This document shows positions 53,394-62,751 of a DNA stretch of 64,000 nucleotides, one piece after another. This stretch comes from Acidobacteriota bacterium (lineage in GTDB: Bacteria; Acidobacteriota; Blastocatellia; Pyrinomonadales; Pyrinomonadaceae), in NCBI GenBank assembly GCA_020199835.1, contig JAIVJV010000001.1, forward strand, positions 310,001-374,000. Reading direction: 5' to 3'. A model generated the notes under the pieces. That model saw only the letters and a program-made list of their open reading frames with translations, was not told the origin of the DNA and made no database searches. Numbering within the stretch: position 1 is the first letter of the stretch; the number at the start of each line of letters is the position of its first letter. Both the position numbers and the translations under genes were made by a program.

Positions 53394-55463
53394 TTATTTC
53401 GGCGTGCGCGCGTCCGCGATATTTGAGTATGCGGAGTTACCCGCACCATTGAAGGCCCGGACGCGATACCGATAACGCGTATTGCGCGCCAAGCCGGTAT
53501 TGACGAACGTACGGACGTTCACGCCCACCTGTGCGATCTGCACAAAGTTCGTGCAGTTGTTGCCCGCGCAGCGCTCGATACGGAACCCGTCTTCGTTGTT
53601 TGAGTTATCGTTCCACGCCAGCGACGCCTGAGTCGGCGAAGGTGCAGTCGCCGTCAGATTACTCGGCGCGTTCGGCACTGGCGGCGGTGTCGGTGTAGGG
53701 GTTGGACTCGGAGTCGGTGTTGGCGTGGGCGAAGGTACCGGAGTCGGTGTGGGCTCCGGACTCGGCGTTGGCGTTGGTGTAGGCGTAGGCGTCGGTGTCG
53801 GCGCGCCACCACAGCCCGGGAACCTGAACGAACCGATGCGCGTGCGCCAGTTGAAACTAGTCGTCGTCGCGTAATACTGACTCGTAAACCAGAACGTACA
53901 GTCGTCCACCGGATCGACCGTCAACGAGCTGTAATCGCCCCAACGACTACCCGTTCCACTCTGACTTCCCGTGCCCGCAAAAAGCGTCGTCTCACCCTGC
54001 GTTAAAACATTAAGTGGATCTGTCGCGAGGCGCCCGGCATATCGCAACTGCGGAAAGATCGTCGCGCTCGACGCGCTGTAACCGATCGCGAGATTGCCGT
54101 CGCGGTCCATTGCGGCGCTTCCCAGCCAACGCCACGTCGAATCCGGTTGATAAGTGCTCTCCTGCGCAACCGTTACTGGTCCACTCGTCACGTTGCGCAG
54201 CTCAAACCAGCGAATACCAGCAACACTGCCGGAACTCACCGTGTAATTGCCGACAACGGATTCGTGCGTTCCGAAGTTGCGATAAGTGAGCCGAAACATC
54301 AAACGGTCGGCGACCGCATCAAGGCGCGAAGTCGTGTTAAGTTGCGGCACACACGATCGTGTGAACGGACAGAGTTGTGTGAACCCCGCCGCGGCCGGGC
54401 TCTGAAACAAAGTAAAGGTCGAGTTTGCCGGCGTCACGAAGTCCGCATGGAAATGAAAAACACGATACGTCCCACCGCCAGGCCATTCGACAAACACGGC
54501 GGGCGCGCCGAGTGGCGGCAAAGTCGAACCATCGAGATCTGCCGGAAGATACGTTTCTTCGAGTGGTCCATTGGTTATGCCGGGCGTGACGAAACTCGCC
54601 GGCAGTCCCGCCAGCATCTTCGCGCGATCGAAGGCGAAAGGTTGTGGTCCAAGATACGACGTCCCAAGCGAGTTGAAGACGTTCATGCTCATGTAATAGC
54701 CGTCGGGCCAAACACTCAGGTGCGGATAGTCGAAGAAGTTGGAGCCGAGATGAAAGTCGTAACGATGATACGCGCCGGTGGCATCGCTGGTGGCCGAGAC
54801 GGCAACGCACTCGTCGGTCGGAACGGAAACGCCGGCAAACTGCGAGATGATCCAGCGATCGGCGAGTTGATCATAAAGCACGACCGGATCTCCACGGTCG
54901 TTGAACTCACACACACCGCCGAAGCCTTGCCAGACTGTGTTGATGGCCGATGGACCAAGCAACGAGGCCCCGGTGCTTTTGTCGAAAACCTGGAAGCCTT
55001 TGTTGACCATCTGCAAGTACTGCGTCGCGCCGACTTCACCGTTGGTGTCGGGCGGCGCGCAGTTGCAAGTGACGCCGGGAAACTGAATGCCGTTGAAGTT
55101 CATTTCGGCGGTGGGCATCGCCGCGATGATCACTTCCTCGCCCACAGTCGCTGAGTTTTGGACCACGCGATCGGGAGCGTCTTTGTGGAAGTGCGGAATT
55201 TTCGGGTTGTGGTTGGCCTCACGTTGCCGGCCGCCTTCGATCGGCTTCTGTTTCATCTCGCGCAACGGTGGTGACGTGTCGTTGCGAATCGAGACGCCGC
55301 TCATAACCTCTTGTTTTCGACCCTGAACCGGGTTTGCGACGGTTGCGTTGTTCACCGCAGCGGCTTCGGCGCGCTTGGCTTCGATGATGCGTGGCACGAG
55401 CAATAACGCGGTAACGAATAGAATTGCGGTAAGCAGGATTACTAGTTTGACTCGTATTTTCAT
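53394..55463 (-). CDS. Secreted protein with Pro/Thr linker and FN3 domain
   Basis: The 689-aa protein has a signal/anchor (about 5-25), a basic N-terminal stretch, a large beta-rich globular domain (about 100-545; [39 protein letters not shown]), a PTPTP/SPTP linker (about 548-596) and a C-terminal fibronectin type III domain (about 597-689). This architecture is common in secreted proteins of Acidobacteria and Chloroflexi; the function is unknown. The linker is coded by GGTGT/GGCGT-type repeats at 53690-53810, which could expand or contract. Confidence 0.85.
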   Translation of the reverse strand: MKIRVKLVILLTAILFVTALLLVPRIIEAKRAEAAAVNNATVANPVQGRKQEVMSGVSIRNDTSPPLREMKQKPIEGGRQREANHNPKIPHFHKDAPDRVVQNSATVGEEVIIAAMPTAEMNFNGIQFPGVTCNCAPPDTNGEVGATQYLQMVNKGFQVFDKSTGASLLGPSAINTVWQGFGGVCEFNDRGDPVVLYDQLADRWIISQFAGVSVPTDECVAVSATSDATGAYHRYDFHLGSNFFDYPHLSVWPDGYYMSMNVFNSLGTSYLGPQPFAFDRAKMLAGLPASFVTPGITNGPLEETYLPADLDGSTLPPLGAPAVFVEWPGGGTYRVFHFHADFVTPANSTFTLFQSPAAAGFTQLCPFTRSCVPQLNTTSRLDAVADRLMFRLTYRNFGTHESVVGNYTVSSGSVAGIRWFELRNVTSGPVTVAQESTYQPDSTWRWLGSAAMDRDGNLAIGYSASSATIFPQLRYAGRLATDPLNVLTQGETTLFAGTGSQSGTGSRWGDYSSLTVDPVDDCTFWFTSQYYATTTSFNWRTRIGSFRFPGCGGAPTPTPTPTPTPTPSPEPTPTPVPSPTPTPTPSPTPTPTPPPVPNAPSNLTATAPSPTQASLAWNDNSNNEDGFRIERCAGNNCTNFVQIAQVGVNVRTFVNTGLARNTRYRYRVRAFNGAGNSAYSNIADARTPK

Positions 55464-55623
55464 TCAGTCTCTCCCAATAGAAGTTACGAAAGCAGAGGAG
55501 TGTCACCTCGGGATGAAGCCTGTCCGCACTGAAGGTCTCGAAGGCGCCGGGGTGGCGAGCAGGTGCACGCTAGCACAGCCCCGAACACAGGGGCAAGAAA
55601 AATGGACCGTCAGTACTGATAAG

Positions 55624-55660
55624 AACGCCTTTGGCGTTCAACTTTGCAGCGCCTTTGGCG
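55624..55660. repeat. Short palindromic repeat (AACGCC...GGCGTT type)
   Basis: AACGCCTTTGGCGTT at 55624-55638 is followed by a half-copy GCGCCTTTGGCG (55649-55660). It is a solo relative of the blocks at 18870, 43085 and 60817. It sits just upstream of the binding-protein gene, in a 219-base spacer otherwise without recognisable signals. Confidence 0.6.
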
Positions 55661-55682
55661 AGCCCTGCGGGAAACTGGTTTA

Positions 55683-56819
55683 ATGTCGTCGATGAAAAGA
55701 TTTGTCGCTGTTTTGCTGTCGCTATCGCTACTGGTCTGTCTCGCGGCACAAGCGCAGACCGCTGAGACCATGAAAATCGGCGCGTTTCTCTCGTTAACCG
55801 GAGCAACCGCGAGTTACGGCGTTTCCGCCCTGAACGCGATCAAACTCGCGACCGAAGAAACAAACCGCGCAGGCGGGATCAATGGTAAACAGATCGAACT
55901 CGTCGTCGAAGACGACCATTCAAACACACAGGAAGTGCCCGGCATCGTCACTCGTCTGATCAAAGAAGCAAAGGTGCACGCTTTGCTAGCCGAGCCGGTC
56001 AGCACACGTGCGATGGCTGCCGCGCCCATCGCGCAGTCAAATCGCGTCGTGATGATCTCGTCTGCTTCAGTGAAGCCGGAACTCACGATGCACGGCGATT
56101 ATATCTTTCGCGCGTGCTTCATCAGTTCAACTGAAGGCGAGGCGATTGCGAAGTTTGCCACCGACAAACTGAAAGCAAAGCGCGCGGCGATCATTCTCGA
56201 TCCGCAGAACGACTACGCCGTCGTTCTCGCAAAGTTTTTCAGTGAGTCGTTCACAAAACTGGGCGGCCATATCGCCGGCCAGCAAACGTACCAGGCAAAT
56301 GACCAAAACGTCTCAGCGCAGTTCCTCGCAATCGCGGCAATGAACCCAGACGTCGTTTTCGCGCCCGGCTTTTATACGACCGCCCCACTCATCGCGCGCG
56401 CGATGAAACAATCGGGCATCAAAGCGACACTGATCGGCAGCGACGGCTGGGACTCGCCCGACCTACTAACGGGCGGCAGCGAACCGTTTGCCGGAGTTTA
56501 CTTTGCGAATCACTTCTGGGTCGGCAGTAACGATCCCTTAGTCAAAAAGTTCGTTAACGACTATCAAACCAGGTACGGCGTGATACCGGACGCGGGCGCA
56601 GCAACGGCCTACGACGCCGCACGATTGCTGTTCGACGCATTCAAACGGGCACTATCAACAAGAGGCACAACGGAATCGCGCGCAGTGCGAGACGCGCTCG
56701 CGGCAACCAAAGACTTTCCCGGCGTAACCGGCAAGATCACGATCGACGCGCAGCGTAACGCGCAAGTTCCGGTCTACATGTTGAGGATTGACAAGAACGG
56801 ACGGTTCTCGCTGCAATAG
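55683..56819 (+). CDS. Periplasmic binding protein, branched-chain amino acid type
   Basis: The 378-aa protein has a signal peptide (about 1-26, cleavage near AQAQT) and a type I periplasmic-binding fold (Peripla_BP_6). The signatures are MKIGAFLSLTGATASYG and ATEETNRAGGINGKQIELV, and a hinge with a DAGAATAYDAARLLFDA segment. It would deliver an amino acid, amide or urea-type ligand to an ABC importer. No permease or ATPase genes are adjacent, so it is an orphan. ATG 55683 or ATG 55692 (MKRF...) could be the start. Confidence 0.88.
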   Translation: MSSMKRFVAVLLSLSLLVCLAAQAQTAETMKIGAFLSLTGATASYGVSALNAIKLATEETNRAGGINGKQIELVVEDDHSNTQEVPGIVTRLIKEAKVHALLAEPVSTRAMAAAPIAQSNRVVMISSASVKPELTMHGDYIFRACFISSTEGEAIAKFATDKLKAKRAAIILDPQNDYAVVLAKFFSESFTKLGGHIAGQQTYQANDQNVSAQFLAIAAMNPDVVFAPGFYTTAPLIARAMKQSGIKATLIGSDGWDSPDLLTGGSEPFAGVYFANHFWVGSNDPLVKKFVNDYQTRYGVIPDAGAATAYDAARLLFDAFKRALSTRGTTESRAVRDALAATKDFPGVTGKITIDAQRNAQVPVYMLRIDKNGRFSLQ

Positions 56820-56870
56820 GATTTCCCCGACCCCGAGACGGCCAACTGACACATTTAAGGAGCAGATGTA

Positions 56871-57491
56871 ATGAAAGTATTTCGCATAACGGTGGCCTTG
56901 ATGGCCTTCGCAGCCTTCGCGATCCTGGCACACACGCAGACCAGACCCGCGAATCCCGGCGCCGCTACGCCGCAAAGAGCAGCCGGTCCGGCAAACATTG
57001 CCGTGATCGATTCGTCGGCGTTCACCGACGAAAAGGCCGGTCTTACACGTGCCATGGGTGCAATGAGACAGCTCGAAGCGAAGTTTCAACCACTGCGCAA
57101 CGAGCTGCGCGGTATGCGCGACCGTTTGAACACGCTGCGCGCGGATCTACAGAAGAAACAGGGAATACAAGACGCGAAAGTTACCGCGCAGCAGGCTGAG
57201 CAAGCGGAACAACTGGAAACCCAGATCAAACGAAAAGCAGAAGACGCGCAGGCGAGTTATCAAAAGGAAATGTTCGCCGTCCTCGAACCGTTGCAGAAAG
57301 ATATTAGCGACGCTTTGAACGCTTACGCGCAAGCAAAGGGCATTTCGCTCTTGATCGACGTGAACCGCGTGCAGGGTGTGGTTTATGCCGCTTCGACGCT
57401 CGACGTTACGAGGGATTTCATCGCGGAATACAATCGTACGCATCCGGCGACTGGCGCCCCGTCGAGACCGGCCACGCCGACGAGACCGTAA
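56871..57491 (+). CDS. Skp/OmpH-like periplasmic chaperone
   Basis: The 206-aa protein has a signal peptide (about 1-24), then NIAVIDSSAFTDEKAGL (the OmpH beta-strand start), a long coiled coil (about 65-140) and a C-terminal AKGISLLIDVNRVQGVVYA segment (about 157-175). These are typical of Skp chaperones that carry outer-membrane proteins across the periplasm. It has a Pro/Thr/Ala-rich tail. The RBS AAGGAG lies 9 bases upstream of the ATG. It starts about 50 bases after the binding-protein gene and ends 6 bases before the glycosyltransferase gene. Confidence 0.85.
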   Translation: MKVFRITVALMAFAAFAILAHTQTRPANPGAATPQRAAGPANIAVIDSSAFTDEKAGLTRAMGAMRQLEAKFQPLRNELRGMRDRLNTLRADLQKKQGIQDAKVTAQQAEQAEQLETQIKRKAEDAQASYQKEMFAVLEPLQKDISDALNAYAQAKGISLLIDVNRVQGVVYAASTLDVTRDFIAEYNRTHPATGAPSRPATPTRP

Positions 57492-57497
57492 GCGCGC

Positions 57498-58640
57498 ATG
57501 ATCAAAAAGGTCCTGTTACTCTCCGCCTCCGCGGGCGCGGGCCACGTCCGCGCGGCTCAAGCGATTGAAAAGGCCTTTGCAGAAATCGGCGAAGAGACTG
57601 GTGAACAGCGAGAAGTTCAGCACCTGGACATTCTCAACTACACCAACAAACTCTTTCGCCATCTCTATTCAAAGGCCTACATCGATCTCGTCAACAAAAT
57701 GCCGGAAGTGCCCGGCTGGTTTTACGACAAACTCGACAAGCCCTGGAAAAACGAGCGCCGGCGTCTCGCGCTCGACAAACTAAACACTCGCCCACTGGTT
57801 AAATTACTGAGGCAGTATCAGCCTGACCTGACCGTGTGCACGCACTTTCTGCCGGCGGAGATCGTGTCGTGGTTAAAAGCGAAGGAACGACTTTCCAGCC
57901 GGCAGGTGATCATCGTGACGGACTTCGACGTGCACGCGATGTGGCTGGTCCATCATTACGAGCAATACTTCGTCGCGATCGAGGAAGCGCGCGTTTATCT
58001 CGAAGCGCTCGGGATACCACCGCAGAAGATCACTGTCAGCGGCATACCGATAGATCCCGTTTTCGGACGTGTCAAAGACAAGCAGGAGATGCGCGCGAAA
58101 CACGGGCTCGCGCCGGATCGCACGACGATCCTGCTTTCCGCGGGAGGTTTCGGTGTTGGCTCTGTCGATGCGTTGATTGCGGCGATGCTGCCGTTGCAGC
58201 ATCGTGCGCAGGTGGTCGCGATCTGCGGCCGCAATGAAGAGTTGAAGCAGCGTTTGTCACGGCAGGCGGCGCGGCTCGAGCCGGAGGCGACGGTGCTCGT
58301 CAACCCGTTTGGTTACACAAACGAAATGGACGAGTTGATGACTGCTTCGGATATCGTGCTCGGTAAGCCGGGCGGTCTGACCACGTGCGAGGCACTCGCG
58401 AAAGGGTTGGCGTTCGCGATCGTGAATCCGATTCCGGGCCAGGAAGAGCGCAATTCGGACCACTTGCTTGAAGCGGGTGTGGGCATACGTTGTAACAACC
58501 TGCCGACTATCGCGTATAAGTTGGACCAGCTCATCGGCGATTCGGATCGTCTTTCGGGTATGCAGGCAAATGCGCAGCGGATGGGGCGGCCAAACGCGGC
58601 GAAAGAGATCGTGCAGCAGTTGATCCAGTTGGGCGCTTAG
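57498..58640 (+). CDS. MGDG-synthase / UgtP-type glycosyltransferase
   Basis: The 380-aa GT28-family protein has an N-terminal MGDG_synth domain (about 1-180; SASAGAGHVRAAQAIEKAF) and a C-terminal UDP-sugar-binding domain (about 195-375; LLSAGGFGVGSVDALIAA, DIVLGKPGGLTTCEALAKG). Relatives add glucose or galactose to diacylglycerol (UgtP, MGD1), so a membrane glycolipid is the likely product. There is no membrane helix; it should bind the inner face of the membrane. It is separated from the GNAT gene by 9 bases. Confidence 0.9.
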   Translation: MIKKVLLLSASAGAGHVRAAQAIEKAFAEIGEETGEQREVQHLDILNYTNKLFRHLYSKAYIDLVNKMPEVPGWFYDKLDKPWKNERRRLALDKLNTRPLVKLLRQYQPDLTVCTHFLPAEIVSWLKAKERLSSRQVIIVTDFDVHAMWLVHHYEQYFVAIEEARVYLEALGIPPQKITVSGIPIDPVFGRVKDKQEMRAKHGLAPDRTTILLSAGGFGVGSVDALIAAMLPLQHRAQVVAICGRNEELKQRLSRQAARLEPEATVLVNPFGYTNEMDELMTASDIVLGKPGGLTTCEALAKGLAFAIVNPIPGQEERNSDHLLEAGVGIRCNNLPTIAYKLDQLIGDSDRLSGMQANAQRMGRPNAAKEIVQQLIQLGA

Positions 58641-58649
58641 TACCAAACC

Positions 58650-59192
58650 GTGGCGTACACTATCCGCAAAGCAAGGCTGGAAGATCGTAGCCGGATCAGT
58701 GAGTTGATCGCTGAGTCAGCGCGCGGTTTGAGTCGTGAACATTACGACGACGCGCAGATCGAAGCTGCGATCATCACGGTGTTTGGCGTGGACACGGATC
58801 TGATCGAGGACGGTACCTATTTCGTCGCCGAAGACGGAGACACTCTGGCGGGTTGTGGTGGTTGGAGCAGGCGAAAGACGCTTTTTGGTGGGGATCAGTT
58901 TGCTGTTCGCGATACGAGCTATCTCGAGCCGTTGATTGAGGCGGCGAAGATACGGGCGTTCTTCGTGCATCCGGATCACGCGCGCAAAGGGATCGCGCAG
59001 GCGATACTCGAGGAATGTGAACGTGAAGCTGCGGCTCACGGATTTCGCGCGATCGAGTTGATGGCCACGCTGCCGGGGGTGAAGTTTTATCAGGCGTGTG
59101 GTTATACGGAGCAGGGAACTTACGACCTGGAGTTGATAGATAGTGTGAAACTCGAACTGGTGCCCATGCGTAAACAGCTTCAGGGGAGCTAG
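58650..59192 (+). CDS. GNAT-family N-acetyltransferase
   Basis: The 180-aa protein has the acetyl-CoA-binding motif A (AFFVHPDHARKGIAQAILEE, about 109-128) and the GNAT core IRKARLEDRSRISELIAES at the N-terminus. The late GVKFYQACGYTEQGTYDLE is typical of small-molecule or protein acetyltransferases. The substrate is unknown. The start codon is GTG at 58650. It lies 9 bases after the glycosyltransferase gene and may be translated from the same message. Confidence 0.87.
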   Translation: MAYTIRKARLEDRSRISELIAESARGLSREHYDDAQIEAAIITVFGVDTDLIEDGTYFVAEDGDTLAGCGGWSRRKTLFGGDQFAVRDTSYLEPLIEAAKIRAFFVHPDHARKGIAQAILEECEREAAAHGFRAIELMATLPGVKFYQACGYTEQGTYDLELIDSVKLELVPMRKQLQGS

Positions 59193-59279
59193 AGAGAACT
59201 TTCACATGCGGGCGTTTTGATGTTATGCTCCAGCGAACGCAGCGTTCCCCCTGCTATCAGTGGGCACTGAAGAACCACA

Positions 59280-59777
59280 ATGGCACAACAGAACTCCTTC
59301 GATATTGTCTCGCAGGTCGATTCCAACGAGATCGCAAACGCTCTCAACCAAACGCTCAAAGAAGTTCGCCAGCGCTTCGACTTCAAAGGCAGCAACGCTA
59401 ACGTTGTGCTCGAGAAAAACGAACTCGTGCTCAGCGCAGAAGACGAAACCCGGCTGCGCAACATGAACGACATCCTGCAACAAAAACTCGTTCGCCGCGG
59501 AGTGCCGTTGAAAGCCTTCAGCTACGGCAAAATCGAGCCCGCCGCCGGCGGCACCGTTCGCCAACGAGCGCAGATCCAGGAAGGCATTCCGCAGGACAAA
59601 GCAAAGGAAGTCGTAAAGTTTATCAAAGACAGCAAGGCCAAGGTCCAGGCCGCGATCCAGGGTGACGTCGTGCGCGTCACCGGTCGCGATCGCGACACGT
59701 TGCAGGACATCATCGCCAAGTTAAAAGAGAAAGATTTCGGCATTCACATGCAGTTCACGAATTATCGTTCGAACTAA
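59280..59777 (+). CDS. YajQ-family nucleotide-binding protein
   Basis: The 165-aa protein is full length for YajQ. Signatures are SFDIVSQVDSNEIANALNQT at the start and FDFKGSNANVVLEKNELVL, with a closing KLKEKDFGIHMQFTNYR. YajQ homologues in Xanthomonas bind cyclic di-GMP and modulate transcription; others are linked to nucleotide or tRNA binding. It adds a possible c-di-GMP effector to the cyclase and phosphodiesterases in this window. It lies 12 bases before the polyprenyl synthase gene. Confidence 0.94.
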   Translation: MAQQNSFDIVSQVDSNEIANALNQTLKEVRQRFDFKGSNANVVLEKNELVLSAEDETRLRNMNDILQQKLVRRGVPLKAFSYGKIEPAAGGTVRQRAQIQEGIPQDKAKEVVKFIKDSKAKVQAAIQGDVVRVTGRDRDTLQDIIAKLKEKDFGIHMQFTNYRSN

Positions 59778-59789
59778 ACAACACGCGGC

Positions 59790-60812
59790 ATGACTCTTTC
59801 AAGTCACACACTCACGCTCGATGAAGAAGCAAAAATTTCCGCGCGCCGGATTTTCAGTCTGATCGCAAACGAGCTTCAGCAAGTCGAGATCGAGTTTGAG
59901 CGGCAGGCGCGATCCAACGTGCAAGTGATTGCGTATCTCGCCGACTACCTGCGCAAGTCCGGCGGCAAGCGCGTCCGACCGGCGCTCACGATTCTTTCGA
60001 ACTACGCAGTCGGCGGCGAAGGCAATCGTTACAACTCGATTCGCATGGCGACGGTGATGGAGTTTCTGCACACCGCGACGTTGGTCCACGACGATATCAT
60101 CGACAAGGCAGACACGCGCCGAAATCGTTCCACCGTCAACGCGCTTTACGGAAACGAAACCGCGGTGTTGCTGGGCGATTGGCTTTACATGTCGGCGTTT
60201 GAAACGAGTCTCGCGGAGCGTTCATTGCCGATACTCGACATTCTCACGAGCGTCACGCGCAAGATGACCGAAGGCGAGTTGTTGCAATTGACGCTGTTGA
60301 GCCATGCCGATGTTTCCGAAGCGCAGTATCTCGACGTGTTGAGGCGCAAGACTGCGTATTTGTTCAGCGCGAGTTGTGAGATTGGCGCGATACTCGGCGG
60401 CGCCACTGAAGCTCAGCAAACGGCGTTACGCGATTACGGGTTGAACCTCGGCACGGCGTTTCAGTTGATCGATGATCTGCTGGATTTCACGTCGAGCGAA
60501 GCGGCGTTGGGCAAGGCAGCGGGTGCGGATCTGTTGGGTGGAAAGGTCACGTTGCCACTGATTTATTTGCGAGAATCGGACCCGTCCACGCTGAAACTCA
60601 TTCAGCAGGTTTTGAGTGAACGCAGCTATCAATCGGTAAGTCAGCAACATCTTCTCGACGCACTGGCCCAGACCAACGCTCTCGAACGCGCTCGCGCCAT
60701 CGCGGATGAATACGCCGAAAACGCCCGCGCCGCGCTCGAATGCCTGCCGGACTCAGACTACTGTGACTCGCTCCGCAGTCTCCCGACCTACGTTCTCAAC
60801 CGCGATCGGTAG
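59790..60812 (+). CDS. Polyprenyl diphosphate synthase (IspB-like)
   Basis: The 340-aa trans-prenyltransferase has the first Asp-rich motif in LVHDDIIDKADTRR (about 97-110) and the second in FQLIDDLLDFTSSE (about 224-237). The GGKRVRPALTIL segment lies before the first motif. It would make the octaprenyl- or longer diphosphate side chain of a respiratory quinone. The C-terminal helices match the family. Directly after its stop lies a palindromic repeat block. Confidence 0.93.
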   Translation: MTLSSHTLTLDEEAKISARRIFSLIANELQQVEIEFERQARSNVQVIAYLADYLRKSGGKRVRPALTILSNYAVGGEGNRYNSIRMATVMEFLHTATLVHDDIIDKADTRRNRSTVNALYGNETAVLLGDWLYMSAFETSLAERSLPILDILTSVTRKMTEGELLQLTLLSHADVSEAQYLDVLRRKTAYLFSASCEIGAILGGATEAQQTALRDYGLNLGTAFQLIDDLLDFTSSEAALGKAAGADLLGGKVTLPLIYLRESDPSTLKLIQQVLSERSYQSVSQQHLLDALAQTNALERARAIADEYAENARAALECLPDSDYCDSLRSLPTYVLNRDR

Positions 60813-60816
60813 ACAG

Positions 60817-60971
60817 CCAACGCTTTCAGCGTTGTTTCGCACCAACAACCACGTACCTAGGGTAGTCGCAAGCTCCAACCCTAGGCTGGAATTAGCGGAC
60901 GCTTTCAGCGTCCCAGGCGACTAACCTGGGCAGCAAACAAGCGTCCGCAGGATCACTAACCTCTGCAGCAG
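60817..60971. repeat. Palindromic repeat block downstream of the polyprenyl synthase
   Basis: CCAACGCTTTCAGCGTTG (60817-60834), CCTAGGGTAG...CCAACCCTAGG (60856-60885), GGACGCTTTCAGCGTCC (60897-60913), CCCAGGCGACTAACCTGGG (60912-60930) and a CTGCAG-containing tail make up the 219-base spacer. It shares the TTTCAGCGTT core with the 18870 block, but the CCCAGGGTTG hairpin has drifted to CCTAGGG. It could act as a terminator by virtue of its stems. Confidence 0.75.
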
Positions 60972-61031
60972 GACTGGCATGTCGGAAAACACTATTGTCT
61001 AAAAGGTCCAACGCCTCTACAATTCGCCGCG

Positions 61032-61721
61032 ATGGATAGGCCGAACGAGCACCTGCTGTCTCGCCTGGAACAAAGCCTGCGCCAGTCGCGCGCGGCGCGT
61101 ATGCACCTGGCCGCCCGTCTGCGCGAACTCGAAGCCGAGGCCGACGCCGTCCGGGCCGAACTCGCCGAAATGGACACACTCGCCAGCCAGACCGAGGCCG
61201 CGATCTACCGTCTGCTCTCGTCAGTGCTCGCGTCCAGCAATATTTCGCTGGGCCTGCCGTCGGACGCCGAGCTCGAAGCCGCAATGCGACAGTCACAACC
61301 ACCGGCCCCTTCGCGTTCGTCCGTGTTCACCCAGCCGCCCTCCTACACGCAATCGCAGCCGCAGTCGTACACACAACCACAGTCCTACGCACAGCCCCCC
61401 ACGCATACACCGCCACGCACGCAAACACCGCCGCCCGAACGACGGCAACCGATTCCTACAGTGCGTAACAACGTCGAAGCGCTGAGCGATCGTTTTATGG
61501 ACCGCACCATCCCGCAGGCAGTCACGCTCTTACTGCGCGAAGAAGGTGGCCCACTGCACGTCAACGAAATCTACAATCGGCTGCTCGAAGGCGGCTTTCG
61601 TTTCACTGGCCAAAACCCGACCATCAGCGTCGCCGTCTCACTCAACCGCAATACGCGGTTTCGCAAAGTCGCGCCCGGAACGTTTGACCTGGTAATGCGC
61701 GACGCGTCCAAGGCTTCGTAG
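61032..61721 (+). CDS. Coiled-coil protein with HARE-HTH-like C-terminus
   Basis: The 229-aa protein has an N-terminal coiled coil (about 8-60; RLEQSLRQSRAARMHLAARL), a Pro/Gln/Ser/Tyr-rich middle (about 88-145, with SYTQPQ/SYAQPP repeats), and a C-terminal winged-helix-like domain (about 150-225; VTLLLREEGGPLHVNEIYNR, then GFRF, NPTISVAVSLNRNTRFRKV). The last part resembles the HARE-HTH domain, which links to DNA or chromatin proteins in several lineages. The low-complexity middle suggests a flexible tether. Role unknown; DNA binding is an inference. Confidence 0.72.
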   Translation: MDRPNEHLLSRLEQSLRQSRAARMHLAARLRELEAEADAVRAELAEMDTLASQTEAAIYRLLSSVLASSNISLGLPSDAELEAAMRQSQPPAPSRSSVFTQPPSYTQSQPQSYTQPQSYAQPPTHTPPRTQTPPPERRQPIPTVRNNVEALSDRFMDRTIPQAVTLLLREEGGPLHVNEIYNRLLEGGFRFTGQNPTISVAVSLNRNTRFRKVAPGTFDLVMRDASKAS

Positions 61722-61731
61722 CAGGCCGGCG

Positions 61732-62715
61732 ATGCGCGCGATAATTCTTTCCGCCGGTTACGGCACACGCCTCTGGCCTCTCACCGAAGATCGCACGAAG
61801 CCCGCTATTCCGATTCTCGGTAAACCACTCGTTGGATACGTCGCGGAGTACATCGCCACTTACGGTTTTGACGACATCGTTGTGAACCTCCATCACCGGC
61901 CCGAGTCGGTCCGTGCGGCACTCGGTGACGGCAGCAAGTTTGGCGTCAAGCTTCGTTCCGTTGAAGAACCGGTGATCCTCGGAACGAGCGGCGCACTCGA
62001 CAACACACGGCACTTTTTCCAGGACGACACGTTTCTTTCGATCAACGGCAAGATCATCACCGACATCGATCTCAACGCCGCACTCGAAACGCACCGAAAA
62101 AGGAACGCGCTTGCGACGCTCGTACTGCTGGAAAACAAACGACGCGAACGTTTCAGCGTGGTGGAAGTCGAACAAGGACGCATCACCGGTTTCGGCGGCA
62201 TGCCTGACGTCAACGTTATGCCTGAGGACGGGACCGGACCGGCGCCGTTGATGTTTACCGGCATACAGCTTCTCGAACCACGCATCTTCGACTACATCCC
62301 GCGCGGCGTTTTCTCGCACTCCGTAACCGACGTCTACCCGCCGGCGATGGCGAACGGCGAGACCATTGCGGCGCACATCGCCTCCGACACGTGGCGCGAG
62401 CTTTCAACCCTCAAGCGTTACCTCGACATCAGCGTTGAGATGCTGAAAGAACAAGGCCAACGCTATGTCGCGGGTTCCGAGTGCAATCTCGCTCCATCCG
62501 CCGTAATCGACGACGCAGTCCTGTGGGACAATGTAACCGTCAACGACGGCGCGCAAATCCGCAGATCAGTGTTGGCTGATGATGTACAAATCCCAAACGA
62601 CGCCAAGATCGAAAACTGCGTCGTTGTTCCGCGGGCCTTGGTGGACGGCAAAACTCCGCCAGAAAAAGCACTCAAGGGCCAGTTTCAAGGGGAAAACTTT
62701 ATCGTGCCCTTGTGA
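61732..62715 (+). CDS. NDP-sugar nucleotidyltransferase (MurU-like)
   Basis: The 327-aa protein has the nucleotidyltransferase signature SAGYGTRLWPLTEDRTKP (about 7-24), the metal-binding Asp region INGKIITDID (about 104-113), and a short left-handed beta-helix-type C-terminus (about 255-305; SAVIDDAVLWDNVTVNDG). It transfers UMP or GMP/dTMP to a sugar 1-phosphate. The next gene encodes an AmgK-like sugar kinase, so the pair may be a MurU/AmgK-type recycling route (UDP-MurNAc), as in Pseudomonas. The extra beta-helix is not typical of MurU, so a ManC/RmlA-type substrate is also possible. Confidence 0.83.
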   Translation: MRAIILSAGYGTRLWPLTEDRTKPAIPILGKPLVGYVAEYIATYGFDDIVVNLHHRPESVRAALGDGSKFGVKLRSVEEPVILGTSGALDNTRHFFQDDTFLSINGKIITDIDLNAALETHRKRNALATLVLLENKRRERFSVVEVEQGRITGFGGMPDVNVMPEDGTGPAPLMFTGIQLLEPRIFDYIPRGVFSHSVTDVYPPAMANGETIAAHIASDTWRELSTLKRYLDISVEMLKEQGQRYVAGSECNLAPSAVIDDAVLWDNVTVNDGAQIRRSVLADDVQIPNDAKIENCVVVPRALVDGKTPPEKALKGQFQGENFIVPL

Positions 62716-62751
62716 TACAATCCCGCCGCCACATCAGGTTGATCCGACTAC

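Noticed and set aside
53690..53810. Tandem repeat as a separate repeat locus
   Set aside because: It is the in-frame coding sequence of the PTPTP/SPTP linker in the FN3 protein and is described with that gene.
54147..55154. 335-codon open frame on the plus strand opposite the FN3 gene
   Set aside because: Arg/Val-rich product without family features. The minus-strand gene has a signal peptide, domain structure and Pro linker, so this frame is a shadow of GC-rich codon bias.
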